Assembly: GCA_028688015.1 (NCBI GenBank)
Contig: JAQTZB010000011.1
Coordinates: forward strand, 1 to 64,000
Length of the DNA stretch: 64,000 nucleotides
From: Elusimicrobiales bacterium
Lineage (GTDB): Bacteria; Elusimicrobiota; Elusimicrobia; Elusimicrobiales; UBA9959
Direction of reading: 5' to 3'
Shown here: one piece after another, positions 1 through 7,999 of the stretch
Position numbering within the stretch: the stretch's first letter is position 1
Layout of the letters: every line of letters starts with the position of its first letter
Notes under the pieces: model-generated
Seen by the model: only the letters and a program-made list of their open reading frames with translations
Databases searched by the model: none
Told to the model about the DNA's origin: nothing
Made by a program: the position numbers and the translations under genes

Positions 1-918
1 GAGCCCGTCGTAGGGGCGCTCCCGCTCGTCCAGCTGGATCTCGGCCTGGTACCAGTCCTTCTGCGCCGGGGTAATGCTGATAAGAGTGCCCAGCATGCCG
101 TTATAGATGGCCTTCTTGTGGTTATTGCGCAGGCAGATCACGCGGTCGCCGCTGGAGGGCGCCGGGGTCTCGAAGCCGCGCGAGGCGCGGATGAACTGGT
201 TGAGGCGGTTGCGCGTGGTGTTGTAGCCGCAGAGGATGAGCGTCTCGGGGGAGTAGCATTCCAGCAGCTCGCCGGAGCGCTCCTGCGCGTCGCAGTCGTC
301 CTTGAGGTACTTCACCACGCCGGGGCCGTACTTCATGGGCGGCACCAGGCCGGTGGCGCGCGCGTGCTCGGAGACGGTGATGATGGGGTTGCCGCGGGCT
401 TGCCGGTGGATCTGCGTCAGCATCAGCTGCGGGGCCTGCATCAGGTTAAACTTGCCGGAGATGGGCGGCAGCTGCCCGTGGTCGCCCACGGCGACGATAC
501 GGATATTGTAGGAGAGCAGGTCGGCCCAGATGGCGCCGTCCACCATAGAGGCCTCGTCGACGATGATCAGGCTGCGCTCCAGCTCGTCCTTGCGGTCCCA
601 GCCCGAGATGCGGCCGTCGGCGTCCTCGCGCGGGTTGTAGATGAGGCCGTGGATGGTGCTGACCGAGTCCTTGACGGACAGCGCCCCGGCCTCCTTCAGC
701 TTGTTCTTGAGGTTCTGCGCGGCCTTGCCGGTATAGCTGCAGAAGGCGATGCGGATGTTCTTGTCGAGCTTGAGCAGCTCTCCCTTGAAGACGGCGATCA
801 GCGTGGTCTTGCCGGTGCCGGCGTAGCCGCCCAGCGTGACAAAGGTCCCCTTGGCCGGGTCTTTGTACCAGGCCAGCAGGTCCGACAGCGCTTTTTGTTG
901 ATCTCCGGAGAGTTCCAC
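1..918 (-). CDS. RecD/Dda-like superfamily 1B DNA helicase, 3' end cut by window edge
   Basis: The frame is open from a GTG at 918 to the first base of the window, giving 306 codons with the C-terminus missing. An in-frame TAA lies four codons upstream, so the start must be close to this GTG. Walker A GYAGTGKT is at residues 31-38, Walker B IIVDEAS ends near 124, and a GDHGQLPP motif is at 145-152. This set is typical of AAA_30/UvrD_C_2 helicases of the RecD and Dda kind, which move 5' to 3' on single-stranded DNA. No RecB or RecC partner is visible, so it is more likely a stand-alone RecD2 or Dda type enzyme than a RecBCD subunit. The family call is firm; the exact subfamily is not. Confidence 0.88.
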   Translation of the reverse strand, partial: MELSGDQQKALSDLLAWYKDPAKGTFVTLGGYAGTGKTTLIAVFKGELLKLDKNIRIAFCSYTGKAAQNLKNKLKEAGALSVKDSVSTIHGLIYNPREDADGRISGWDRKDELERSLIIVDEASMVDGAIWADLLSYNIRIVAVGDHGQLPPISGKFNLMQAPQLMLTQIHRQARGNPIITVSEHARATGLVPPMKYGPGVVKYLKDDCDAQERSGELLECYSPETLILCGYNTTRNRLNQFIRASRGFETPAPSSGDRVICLRNNHKKAIYNGMLGTLISITPAQKDWYQAEIQLDERERPYDGL

Positions 919-1015
919 AGGTAGATTTTACCTTTTACGGGGCCGCGCCGGCTGGAAACAAAGCCGCCCCCGGGTCCCTCCCGGCGGGCGGCTGTTCTTT
1001 GACCGGAGTTCCGGG

Positions 1016-1615
1016 CTACTTGGCCGGAGCCGGTTTCTCTTTTACCGCTTCTATTTCCAGCGTGATCTCTATCTTTTCGCCTACCAGCAGGCCGCCGGTC
1101 TCCAGCACCTGGTTCCAGCCCAGGCCGAAGTCCTTGCGGTTGATGGTAGTCTTGGCCACGGCGGCCATGCGTTCGTTGCCCCAGGGGTCCTTCACCGGGC
1201 CGCTGCCCTCCACGTCCAGCACCACGGGCTTGGTGACTCCGTGCATGGTCAGCTCCCCGTGCAGCTTGCCCTTCATGTTCTTGTAGCCGGTCACCTTCAC
1301 GGTCTTGAAGGTCAGGGTCGGGAACTTCTCCACGTCGAAGAAGTCCGGGCCGCGCAGGTGCTTGTCCCTGGCCTCCACGCCGGTATTGATGCTGGCCGCG
1401 TCTATGACGGCTTCCGTCTTCCAGGTTTTCGTGTCCCCGGGCGTATACTCTATGGTCCCGGAGAACTTGTCGAACCGGCCGCTGACCTTGCTGATGGCCA
1501 TGTGGGCCACTTTGAAGGTAACGGCGCTGTGTGCCTCGTCTATCTTGTAGGTAGCGGCCGCCGCCTGCGCTAAAAGCGCCGGCACCAGCAGCGCGCCCAG
1601 TAAGTATTTCTTCAT
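1016..1615 (-). CDS. YceI family periplasmic lipocalin-like protein
   Basis: A 199-residue exported protein. Residues 1-20 form a signal peptide (MKKYLLGALLVPALLAQAAA). The rest follows the YceI pattern: an early YKIDEAHSAVTFKVAHM stretch, a GTIEY strand, DKHLRGPDFFDVEKFPTLTF in the middle, and the GELTMHGVTKPVVLDVE segment. YceI proteins form a single lipocalin-like barrel that binds polyisoprenoids or other amphiphiles in the periplasm; the ligand cannot be told here. A good AAGGAGG Shine-Dalgarno lies just upstream of the ATG. It stands alone between the helicase gene and a VOC gene on the same strand, with about 65 bp to the latter. Confidence 0.93.
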   Translation of the reverse strand: MKKYLLGALLVPALLAQAAAATYKIDEAHSAVTFKVAHMAISKVSGRFDKFSGTIEYTPGDTKTWKTEAVIDAASINTGVEARDKHLRGPDFFDVEKFPTLTFKTVKVTGYKNMKGKLHGELTMHGVTKPVVLDVEGSGPVKDPWGNERMAAVAKTTINRKDFGLGWNQVLETGGLLVGEKIEITLEIEAVKEKPAPAK

Positions 1616-1681
1616 AACCCCTCCTTATACCACCCGGCAGCTTCTGCCGCCGAAATTTTCACGGCCTGCGAACCCGCAGGG

Positions 1682-2041
1682 CTACAGATTTTCCACGAAC
1701 TGCACCTTGTGCCCGTCAGGGTCGCGGACATAGAAGAACTTTATTTTGGGATTCGGCTGGAAAGGCCCGCCAGCCAGGTCCAGGCCCTTGGCTTTCACCG
1801 TCTCTAGCGCCGCGTCCAGCGATCCCACCTCGAAGCCCAGGGAGATCCCGTCCGCGCCCGGTTCGAGGCGGCCGGGGCCGCAGACAAGTTCCACCTTAGT
1901 CTCCCCCTCGCCCAGGAAACAGATCTCCGTGCCTGGTCCGGCAGCGAAGCGCCTGGCCACGGGCAGCCCGACTATATCGCGGTAAAAGTTTACGGACTCT
2001 TCCAGGTTGGCTACCGTAAGCGTGCACCAGCAGAATTTCAT
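1682..2041 (-). CDS. VOC (glyoxalase/bleomycin resistance) family protein
   Basis: 119 residues, the usual length for a single vicinal-oxygen-chelate domain made of two beta-alpha-beta-beta-beta repeats. Visible family features are the opening strand with ANLEESVNFYRDIVGLPV, the central FLGEGETKVELV strand, and the closing FYVRDPDGHKVQFVENL, which carries the usual DPDGH...E metal-site strand. The ATG follows an AAAGGAG ribosome site. Members of this family include lactoylglutathione lyases, epimerases and drug-binding proteins. Nothing nearby indicates the substrate, so only the fold is assigned. Confidence 0.88.
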   Translation of the reverse strand: MKFCWCTLTVANLEESVNFYRDIVGLPVARRFAAGPGTEICFLGEGETKVELVCGPGRLEPGADGISLGFEVGSLDAALETVKAKGLDLAGGPFQPNPKIKFFYVRDPDGHKVQFVENL

Positions 2042-2115
2042 ATCGGCTCCTTTAATAGGAGGCGGCGTTGCGCGCCGCCCGCCCTTACCCGCTTAAATTT
2101 TAGCATCTAAAAGGG

Positions 2116-3105
2116 CTATTTTTTAGAAAAAATGCCGCCCAGCTTTTCGCGCAGGGTGCGCTTGACGGGCGAGGCGCAGGCCTGGTCCAGCGCGGCCAGG
2201 TCGTCAGGGAACAGGGCCAGCACGACGCCGCGGTTCATCGGGTACATAAGCGACTCTGGGCCGGGGACATGGTCGATGTTCAGCGCATGGCCCAGCTCGT
2301 GGGCCAGCAGCCGCGTCAGTTGGGCGCGGCCGGCGTTCTTGAAGATATCTATCCGGCGCAGGCCGCCCTCCACTATGTAAAGCCCTTCCTCGTAAACGCC
2401 CAGGGCGGAGCCTTCCCGCTTGTACTGCTCGGCGTTCAGACTCAGTTCAACTATCAGCTGGTTCAGGGTGGTGGCCAGCGCGTTGAGCAGGTCTATGTCG
2501 GAGTTGACTTCCCTTTCCAGCCTCTTTATCGCCGCGAACTCGCGCTCCAGCAAGCCCTTAGCCCGCTGCAGCTTCTCCAGCTGGCGCCGCGTGGCGGCGC
2601 CGCGCTGGTTGTACACGGCCACGATGCCGTTGTACTCAGCCTCGCCCTTCTTGTAGTCGGCCAGCCGGGCGGCCAGCGCGGCCTGCCGCGGGTCCAGCTC
2701 GGCGATGAGCCCGTCGTAGCGCTCTTTTAAAAGTTTGTAGGCGGCCAGGCTCTGGTCGGTCAGCAGGCCCAGGCCCTTCAGCTTGTCCAGCGCGGCCTGG
2801 CGCTTGTCGTACACCATGTTCACGGTCAGGTCGGCGCCGCCGGGGACCAGGGCGAACAGGTCGCGCCCGGCGGCAGCTTCCCAGACGGCCTCGGCGTCTT
2901 TGAGATAGTCGCGGAACTCTTCCGGGGACACGTTGAAAGCGGGGTCGATGGCCCCTATGGCGTAGGTGACCGGCTTGGAGCAGGGAAAGGTCCGCTGCAG
3001 GGTAATGCGCGCGGCGGAGCGGTACAGCGCCTTATGCGTGTGCCACTGGAAGGCGGCGACGCCGAGCAGCAGCAGGAGGATGAACCATAGTATAAGTTTG
3101 CGCAT
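2116..3105 (-). CDS. Membrane-anchored matrixin-like zinc metalloprotease
   Basis: 329 residues from the ATG at 3105. An earlier in-frame ATG exists, but the 3105 start puts the hydrophobic anchor (LILWFILLLLLGVAAF) at the very N-terminus. The zinc motif HELGHALNIDH is at residues 269-279, followed by SLMYP, which looks like the Met-turn of metzincins. Between anchor and protease lies a long charged helical region (about residues 110-240) with coiled-coil character. It therefore looks like a protease domain held outside the cytoplasmic membrane on a helical stalk. A possible promoter lies upstream (TATACT as -10 at 3137-3142, minus strand). Substrate unknown. Confidence 0.82.
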   Translation of the reverse strand: MRKLILWFILLLLLGVAAFQWHTHKALYRSAARITLQRTFPCSKPVTYAIGAIDPAFNVSPEEFRDYLKDAEAVWEAAAGRDLFALVPGGADLTVNMVYDKRQAALDKLKGLGLLTDQSLAAYKLLKERYDGLIAELDPRQAALAARLADYKKGEAEYNGIVAVYNQRGAATRRQLEKLQRAKGLLEREFAAIKRLEREVNSDIDLLNALATTLNQLIVELSLNAEQYKREGSALGVYEEGLYIVEGGLRRIDIFKNAGRAQLTRLLAHELGHALNIDHVPGPESLMYPMNRGVVLALFPDDLAALDQACASPVKRTLREKLGGIFSKK

Positions 3106-3169
3106 GGGCCAGGGATACAGGGCCGATCCCGAACATAGTATACCGAATTTTTTATCGAGGCAAAGTAAT

Positions 3170-3205
3170 GGCCGGGGAAAAGGAGCCCGTGCCTTTTCCC
3201 CGGCC
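3170..3205 (-). terminator. Strong hairpin between the VIT/VWA gene and the metalloprotease gene
   Basis: A perfect 14-bp stem, GGCCGGGGAAAAGG (3170-3183) with its complement at 3192-3205, and an 8-nt loop. It lies nine bases past the VIT/VWA stop. On the minus strand the bases after the stem are not a clear T-run, so it may be a weak terminator or a 3' end stabiliser rather than a classical intrinsic terminator. Confidence 0.55.
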
Positions 3206-3213
3206 AAAACGGC

Positions 3214-5685
3214 TTATTTCAGTTCGCCCAGCACTTTGGCCAGAGCCTCCAGCTCCGCCTGCACCGCGGCACGGCCCAGGTAGGGCCCGCCCTTGAGCGC
3301 GTTGGTCACGGCCGCCTTGGCGCCCAGCCCGGCGGGGGTTTTGGCGCGCAGGTAGCCCCAGGCCCGCCGCAGCGCGCCGTCCATCTCCGCGCCGTACTCG
3401 GCCTTAGCCTTGGCGAGCGCCAGCACGGCGAGGGCCTGGTCGGCCAGCGGGACCGCCTTGCCGTCGGGCTCCACGAACGCGCCCGACGCTTCCTGCAGCG
3501 AGATCAGCTGCCTGGCCAGCCGCGTGGAAGGTTCGGCCAGCAGCTCCCCGGCGAGAGCGGCCACCCGGCTGTCGCCGTTGGCCACGGCCGCGTCCACGGC
3601 CTGAACCTCGTTGGCCGCCTCGCGGCGTTCCAAGCCGCCGCCGCCGGCCCTGAACCCGAAGGAGAGGGACGCGGCGGGGCTGGCGTACTTGGCCTGCCCG
3701 AAACTCCCGCGCACCGCGGCCACGACCGAACCCATGGCCCGGCCCGCGGCGCCGCCCGCCCCGCCGAAGAAGCCCTCGTACCGGGTGCCTTCGGGCAGCG
3801 CGCTCTCGACGGGCACCAGCAGCGGCGCCTGGCCGGGCGCGGCCGTGCTCTGGTCCACCGCCACGAACGAGGTATACTCCGACACCAGCTTATGCTCCAG
3901 CGCCAGCCCCGTTATCTTCTCTTTAAGGCCGGCGTCCTGCCTGCCGTACATGGCCCGGCTCAGCTCGGTGATGCGCGAGCGCGCCCACAGCGGCCCCAGG
4001 GCGGCGTTGGCCGTCTCGCGGGCGGGCAGGTTCACCTGCACGGGCATCTCCCACGGCTGGCCCTTCATCTTGCCGCGCAGCACCACGGCGGCGCTGCCCG
4101 CCTTTTTGTACCGGGCGTGGATGAACACCGGCTGCCCGGAGAACAGGTCGCGCAGGACGGCGGGCGAGGCGTCCGCCACGTCCAGCCCTTTCCAGTCCAC
4201 GGCCAGGTCGGTCAGCACCGGCTTGGAAATGCGGTCGTAGAATTTCTCTATCACTTTTTCCAGCTTGGCGGGTTTCTCGTCCTGGCGCACGTACTGCACC
4301 GTACCCTTGCCCAGCACCGCCATCTCCTCCAGCAGGTAGCGGTTGGGCGAGGAGCCCACGCCCAGGGGGAAGATGCGGCTGCCGTTGAGGTGCTCTTTGA
4401 TGAACGCCAGGATCTCCGGGTCGTTGCCGATGTAGCCGTCCGTCATGAACAGCACTATGCGCAGGCGCGCCGGGTCCTTGGGGAACTCCAGCACCTTGCG
4501 CAGGGCCTCCAGCATCTCCGTGCCGCCGCCGCCGTGCAGCTCGTTGATCACCGTGCGGCCCAGCGCCACGTTCTCGGGCGTGTTCCTGAGCGGCCGCTCG
4601 AAGTGCAGCTGGTTGCCCGAGGCGAAGCTGAAGATCTGGAAGGTGTCTCCGGGGTTCATGCCCTCCAGGCAGCGCAGCGCCGTCTCCTTGGCGGTCTCCA
4701 CCGGGAAGCCGCTCATGGAGCCGGAGACGTCCAGTGCGAAGACCAGCTCTTTGGGCGTCACGTCAGACAGAGGGAAGTCGGCCTGGGGCTGCACTATCAG
4801 CGTCAGGTAGCCCTCCTTGCCGTCCTTGTGCGCCAGCACCGCCGCGTCCACCGCCTTGCCGTCGGGCTCGTAGGTAAGCAGGAAGTCCTTGTTGGGGATG
4901 CGGTCGCCGGGGTCCAGCGCTATCTCGGCCGCGTTCGCGCCCAGCGCCTTCACCGTGATCTCGTGCGAGGAGCTGCGGATGTTCTTCACCGCCAGCCCCG
5001 CGTTCAGCTTCACCTCCACCGTGATGTTGCGGCCGGAGCGCTGCCCGGGCCGCGTCACGGGCGGCGTGATGCGCGACGCGTCCGGCACCTGCGCCGTGTC
5101 CCGCGCCCAGCCCGTGCCGCTCTTGCCGGCAGGTTCGCCCGGGATATACCGCGGCCCCACCGTCATGGGAAAGGCGAACTTGTACACGCCGTGGTCGTAG
5201 TCCAGGTTCTGTAGGTATTTAAGGGTTACCTTTATCTCGCGGCCGGGCTGGATATTGGCCACCGACTGGGTGAAGATATTGGGCCGTTCCTGGTCCAGCA
5301 GCACGGCGGTCTGGCCCAGCGCCTTGGCCTGTTCGTAAACCTGGCGGGCCTCCTCGCGCTTCTTTATCTGGCCCTTTATCACCCGGTCGCCCACGGTCAG
5401 CGTCAGGTCGTTGACGGCGGCGTTATCGGGCAGCGGGAACACGTAGACCGCCTCTATGGGCTTGTCAGAGGTGTTGCCGAACACCTGCGTCACCAGCACC
5501 TCGGCCACGAAGCCGGAGATCTCCGCCTTCACCTCGGTGCGCTTCAGGGGCAGGATGCGCAGGGCGTCTCCTTTTATCTGCATGGAGCCCTGGCCCAGGT
5601 CCTGCACCTGCGCGGGCAGCAGCCCCGCCAGCCCCAGCAGCAGCGCCGGCGCCAGCGTTTTACGGATCAGAGTCATGGTCTTCAT
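3214..5685 (-). CDS. Exported VIT and von Willebrand factor A domain protein
   Basis: 823 residues from the ATG at 5685, chosen because AGGAGG sits six bases upstream and the next residues are a signal peptide (MKTMTLIRKTLAPALLLGLA). An N-terminal VIT domain (about residues 25-160, with VYVFPLPDNAAVNDL) is followed by a vWA domain whose MIDAS motif DVSGS starts at D319. After about residue 620 comes a glycine and alanine-rich segment, then a helical C-terminus. Proteins of this build bind partners at the cell surface or in the periplasm through metal-dependent vWA contacts. Residues 656-668 (AAVRGSFGQAKYA) closely match a stretch in the neighbouring anti-sigma factor. Its promoter matches that of the adjacent ECF sigma gene, so it is probably a direct target of that sigma factor. 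Confidence 0.88.
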   Translation of the reverse strand: MKTMTLIRKTLAPALLLGLAGLLPAQVQDLGQGSMQIKGDALRILPLKRTEVKAEISGFVAEVLVTQVFGNTSDKPIEAVYVFPLPDNAAVNDLTLTVGDRVIKGQIKKREEARQVYEQAKALGQTAVLLDQERPNIFTQSVANIQPGREIKVTLKYLQNLDYDHGVYKFAFPMTVGPRYIPGEPAGKSGTGWARDTAQVPDASRITPPVTRPGQRSGRNITVEVKLNAGLAVKNIRSSSHEITVKALGANAAEIALDPGDRIPNKDFLLTYEPDGKAVDAAVLAHKDGKEGYLTLIVQPQADFPLSDVTPKELVFALDVSGSMSGFPVETAKETALRCLEGMNPGDTFQIFSFASGNQLHFERPLRNTPENVALGRTVINELHGGGGTEMLEALRKVLEFPKDPARLRIVLFMTDGYIGNDPEILAFIKEHLNGSRIFPLGVGSSPNRYLLEEMAVLGKGTVQYVRQDEKPAKLEKVIEKFYDRISKPVLTDLAVDWKGLDVADASPAVLRDLFSGQPVFIHARYKKAGSAAVVLRGKMKGQPWEMPVQVNLPARETANAALGPLWARSRITELSRAMYGRQDAGLKEKITGLALEHKLVSEYTSFVAVDQSTAAPGQAPLLVPVESALPEGTRYEGFFGGAGGAAGRAMGSVVAAVRGSFGQAKYASPAASLSFGFRAGGGGLERREAANEVQAVDAAVANGDSRVAALAGELLAEPSTRLARQLISLQEASGAFVEPDGKAVPLADQALAVLALAKAKAEYGAEMDGALRRAWGYLRAKTPAGLGAKAAVTNALKGGPYLGRAAVQAELEALAKVLGELK

Positions 5686-5714
5686 ATAGCCTCCTGTGCC
5701 TTGCCTTACCCCGG

Positions 5715-5742
5715 TTAGACACCGAAGTTCCAAAAAAGTTCC
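5715..5742 (-). promoter_or_regulatory. ECF sigma promoter of the VIT/VWA gene
   Basis: On the minus strand GGAACT (5742-5737), 16 bp, then GTCTAA (5720-5715). This is the RpoE/SigW-type pattern and has the same -35 core, spacing and -10 as the promoter facing the other way at 5802-5829. The start codon follows about 30 bp downstream with a good ribosome site. Confidence 0.82.
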
Positions 5743-5801
5743 AGCGGGTGCCCCATTTTGCTAAACTTTCCCCGGGAACCCCGCTAATGACGCATCCTTT
5801 T

Positions 5802-5829
5802 GGAACCTTTTCAGCCCCCCGGTGTCTAA
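5802..5829 (+). promoter_or_regulatory. ECF sigma promoter of the sigma/anti-sigma operon
   Basis: GGAACC (5802-5807), 16 bp, GTCTAA (5824-5829). With transcription starting about 7 bp later, the GTG at 5854 gets a short leader holding GGAGG. The match to the divergent promoter implies that the sigma factor drives its own operon. Confidence 0.82.
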
Positions 5830-5853
5830 CGCTTGTGGCCAACGGAGGCCGCG

Positions 5854-6396
5854 GTGGACGCTGAGGAGCTCTTTGAGAAATTTTCGCCCATGGTGTATAA
5901 CCTGGCGCTGCGCCTCAGCGGCAACAAGGCCGACGCCCAGGACATAGCCCAGGACGCTTTCCTCAAGGCGGTGCGCGGGCTGGGCGATTTGCGCGAGCAC
6001 TCTTTCGCCGGCACCTGGCTGTACCGCATCACCGTGAACGTGTGGAAGAACCGGGTGCGCAGCGAGAAACGCAGGTCTTTCTGGAAAACCTTCTCGCTGG
6101 ACTGGGGCGGGGACGGCGGCGAGGAAAAGCCGGCTCTGCAGGTGCAGGCCCCGGACGCCCCGCCGGACGCGGCGCTGGAGAAGGGCGACGAGAAGCGGGC
6201 GCTGGAAGCGGCGCTGGCGCAGCTGGACCCGGAAGACCGCGCCATGCTGGTGCTGCGCGAGGTAGAGGGGCGGTCGTACGCAGAAATAGCGGAGATCACG
6301 GAGAAGCCGCTGGGCACGGTAAAGTCGGGGATCTCGAGGGCACGCGAGGCGCTCAGGCTGAAGCTGAACGCCTTGCTGAAAGACAATGGAACATAA
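5854..6396 (+). CDS. ECF-family RNA polymerase sigma factor
   Basis: 180 residues, normal for an ECF sigma. Region 2 is visible as FEKFSPMVYNLALRLSG...DAQDIAQDAFLKAVRG followed by FAGTWLYRITVNVWKNR. Region 4 is LDPEDRAMLVLREVEGRSYAEIAEI with a recognition helix ending GTVKSGISRARE. A TTG at 5833 is also in frame, but it would sit at the predicted transcription start; the GTG at 5854 has GGAGG five bases upstream and is preferred. The gene overlaps the anti-sigma gene by 11 bp, which implies coupled translation. It is likely held inactive by that membrane anti-sigma factor until an envelope signal releases it. Confidence 0.93.
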   Translation: MDAEELFEKFSPMVYNLALRLSGNKADAQDIAQDAFLKAVRGLGDLREHSFAGTWLYRITVNVWKNRVRSEKRRSFWKTFSLDWGGDGGEEKPALQVQAPDAPPDAALEKGDEKRALEAALAQLDPEDRAMLVLREVEGRSYAEIAEITEKPLGTVKSGISRAREALRLKLNALLKDNGT

Positions 6397-7462
6397 GCTT
6401 TGCAGGGAAAACCTTTCCGCTTACTTCGACGGCGAACTGCCGCCGCAGGAGCGCGCCGCCGTAGACGCCCACCTGGCCGGCTGCCCGGAGTGCAGCGCGG
6501 TGCTGGCGCAGCTGGGCGCGGTCTCCGGCCTGGTAAAGAAGCACGGGCTGGAGCCCGTTCCCCTCTCCTTAAAGGGCCAGGTGCTGGCCGGGCCGAAGAA
6601 AGCCTCTTACCCCTGGCTCAAGCCGGTGCTGGCCCTCTCCACCGCCGCCGCAGGCGTGCTGATAGTGCTGAATATCACCAAGGTCCCTGAGCAGCCCTCT
6701 CTCTCCCTGGGCTTCGGCGCCCGCGCCAGCGAGGGTTTTGGTTCCGCAATGTCCGCGGCCTCCGGCGAAACCAGCCAGGCCCTGCCTCCCCGGGAGCCGG
6801 CCGCCGCCGCGGTTCCCGACGCCGGCTATGCGGCCGACGGCGGCCAGGCCGAGGCCGCTCCCGCCGCCAGGGTTTCAGCCAACGCCGCTAAATATTCCGC
6901 CACGGCCGCGGTGCGCGGCTCTTACGCACAGGCCAAGTTCGCCGCCAGGAGCCCGGGCGCGGGCGGCGGTGGCGCGGGCCTCTCCTCCTTATCGGGGGAC
7001 GGGCAGCCGGCGGACAACGAGGCGCCGCCGCTGGACGCGGCGCAGAAGCGCTGTTTCTGCGTAAAACTTTCCAAACCGGGTGTCATGCCCCCGTATTTCA
7101 TAGGCAGGATGGACTCGCAGGAGTGCAAGGGGCGCAAGGCGGACTTCCTGCAAGGCCGTACTGTCTACGATCTGGGGTTGCTCAACTGCGACGACCTGGC
7201 GGCCTGTTTGGAGGCCCCGCAAGAAGAGAAAGCGGCGCGGGAAGCCGCGCTGAAGAAAGTGAACGATGTCACCCTGGAGCTGCAGGCCTGCTGCCGCGGG
7301 AGCATGGAGAACTGCGGCAAGGCCTGCGTGACCGAGTTCGAGCCGCTCCTGGGCAAAGCCAGGGCCGACTCCGCAGCGCTGGAGCAGCAGGCCCTGCGCC
7401 GCCAGGACGCCTGCATAGCCGGCGCCGCCCCCGTAAAGCCGCCCGCTGGCGCCTCCGACTAA
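6386..7462 (+). CDS. Transmembrane zinc-type anti-sigma factor with cysteine-rich outer domain
   Basis: 358 residues. The N-terminal cytoplasmic part is a zf-HC2/ZAS domain: H29-x3-C33-x2-C36 with H3 or C6 as the likely fourth ligand. One membrane segment spans about residues 79-97. The outer part begins with an alanine and proline-rich stretch containing AAVRGSYAQAKFA (174-186), almost the same as residues 656-668 of the divergent VIT/VWA protein. It ends with a domain holding ten cysteines, including CFC, CC and CGKAC. Such a domain could sense envelope redox state or form disulfides; that is inference. It ends just before a terminator. Confidence 0.88.
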   Translation: MEHKLCRENLSAYFDGELPPQERAAVDAHLAGCPECSAVLAQLGAVSGLVKKHGLEPVPLSLKGQVLAGPKKASYPWLKPVLALSTAAAGVLIVLNITKVPEQPSLSLGFGARASEGFGSAMSAASGETSQALPPREPAAAAVPDAGYAADGGQAEAAPAARVSANAAKYSATAAVRGSYAQAKFAARSPGAGGGGAGLSSLSGDGQPADNEAPPLDAAQKRCFCVKLSKPGVMPPYFIGRMDSQECKGRKADFLQGRTVYDLGLLNCDDLAACLEAPQEEKAAREAALKKVNDVTLELQACCRGSMENCGKACVTEFEPLLGKARADSAALEQQALRRQDACIAGAAPVKPPAGASD

Positions 7463-7492
7463 AAGCAGCCGGCCGCCTTTTTTCAGCGGAAT

Positions 7493-7527
7493 AAAAAAGC
7501 CCCGGAAGTCCGGGGCTTTTATTTTTA
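7493..7527. terminator. Intrinsic terminator after the anti-sigma gene, usable in both directions
   Basis: The stem AAGCCCCGG / CCGGGGCTT is flanked by an A-run on the left and TTTTATTTTT on the right. It ends the sigma operon on the plus strand and can also stop minus-strand transcription of the receiver gene at 7574. Confidence 0.9.
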
Positions 7528-7573
7528 ACACTGGAGGGCCTGTGTCCGCCGGCCGTCACTAAGACGGGGCTTT

Positions 7574-7957
7574 TTACTTTTTCCCCTTGCCGCAGAAGCG
7601 GGAGACCAGGGCGGTGAGCGTTTCCACGCGCGAGGGCTTGGTGAGCACGTCCACGGCCCCCAGGGCCTCGGCCTTTTCCTGAACGTCGGGCAGGCCGGTG
7701 ATGATGGCCACGGGGATGTCCGCCAGCGCGGGATCGTCCTGCTGGACGCGCCTGAATTCCCAGCCGGTCATCACCGGCATCATCAGGTCCAGCAGGATCA
7801 GGCTGGGGCGCAGGGCGGCGCCCCTGAGGTAGGCCAGCGCCTCCTGACCGTTGCCGGCCACCACCGTGGCGTAGCCCTGGCCGCCCAGCTCGGCTCTGAT
7901 GATGTCGCAGACGTTCTTGTCGTCGTCCACCACGAGTACCGTGGAAGCCGGGCTCAT
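7574..7957 (-). CDS. Single-domain response regulator (receiver only)
   Basis: 127 residues from the ATG at 7957, which has GGGGAT upstream; an earlier TTG adds ten residues with no conservation. The receiver features are all present: VVDDDKNV acidic pocket, LILLDLMMP with the phospho-acceptor Asp, IITGLP, and the KPS lysine. There is no output domain, so it acts through protein contacts or as a phosphate relay. No kinase is adjacent. The next gene on the strand, a secreted protein of unknown function, ends 43 bp upstream. Confidence 0.9.
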   Translation of the reverse strand: MSPASTVLVVDDDKNVCDIIRAELGGQGYATVVAGNGQEALAYLRGAALRPSLILLDLMMPVMTGWEFRRVQQDDPALADIPVAIITGLPDVQEKAEALGAVDVLTKPSRVETLTALVSRFCGKGKK

Positions 7958-7999
7958 AAAGTTATCCCCATAGGTCCATGATACCAAAAAGCGCCGCCG

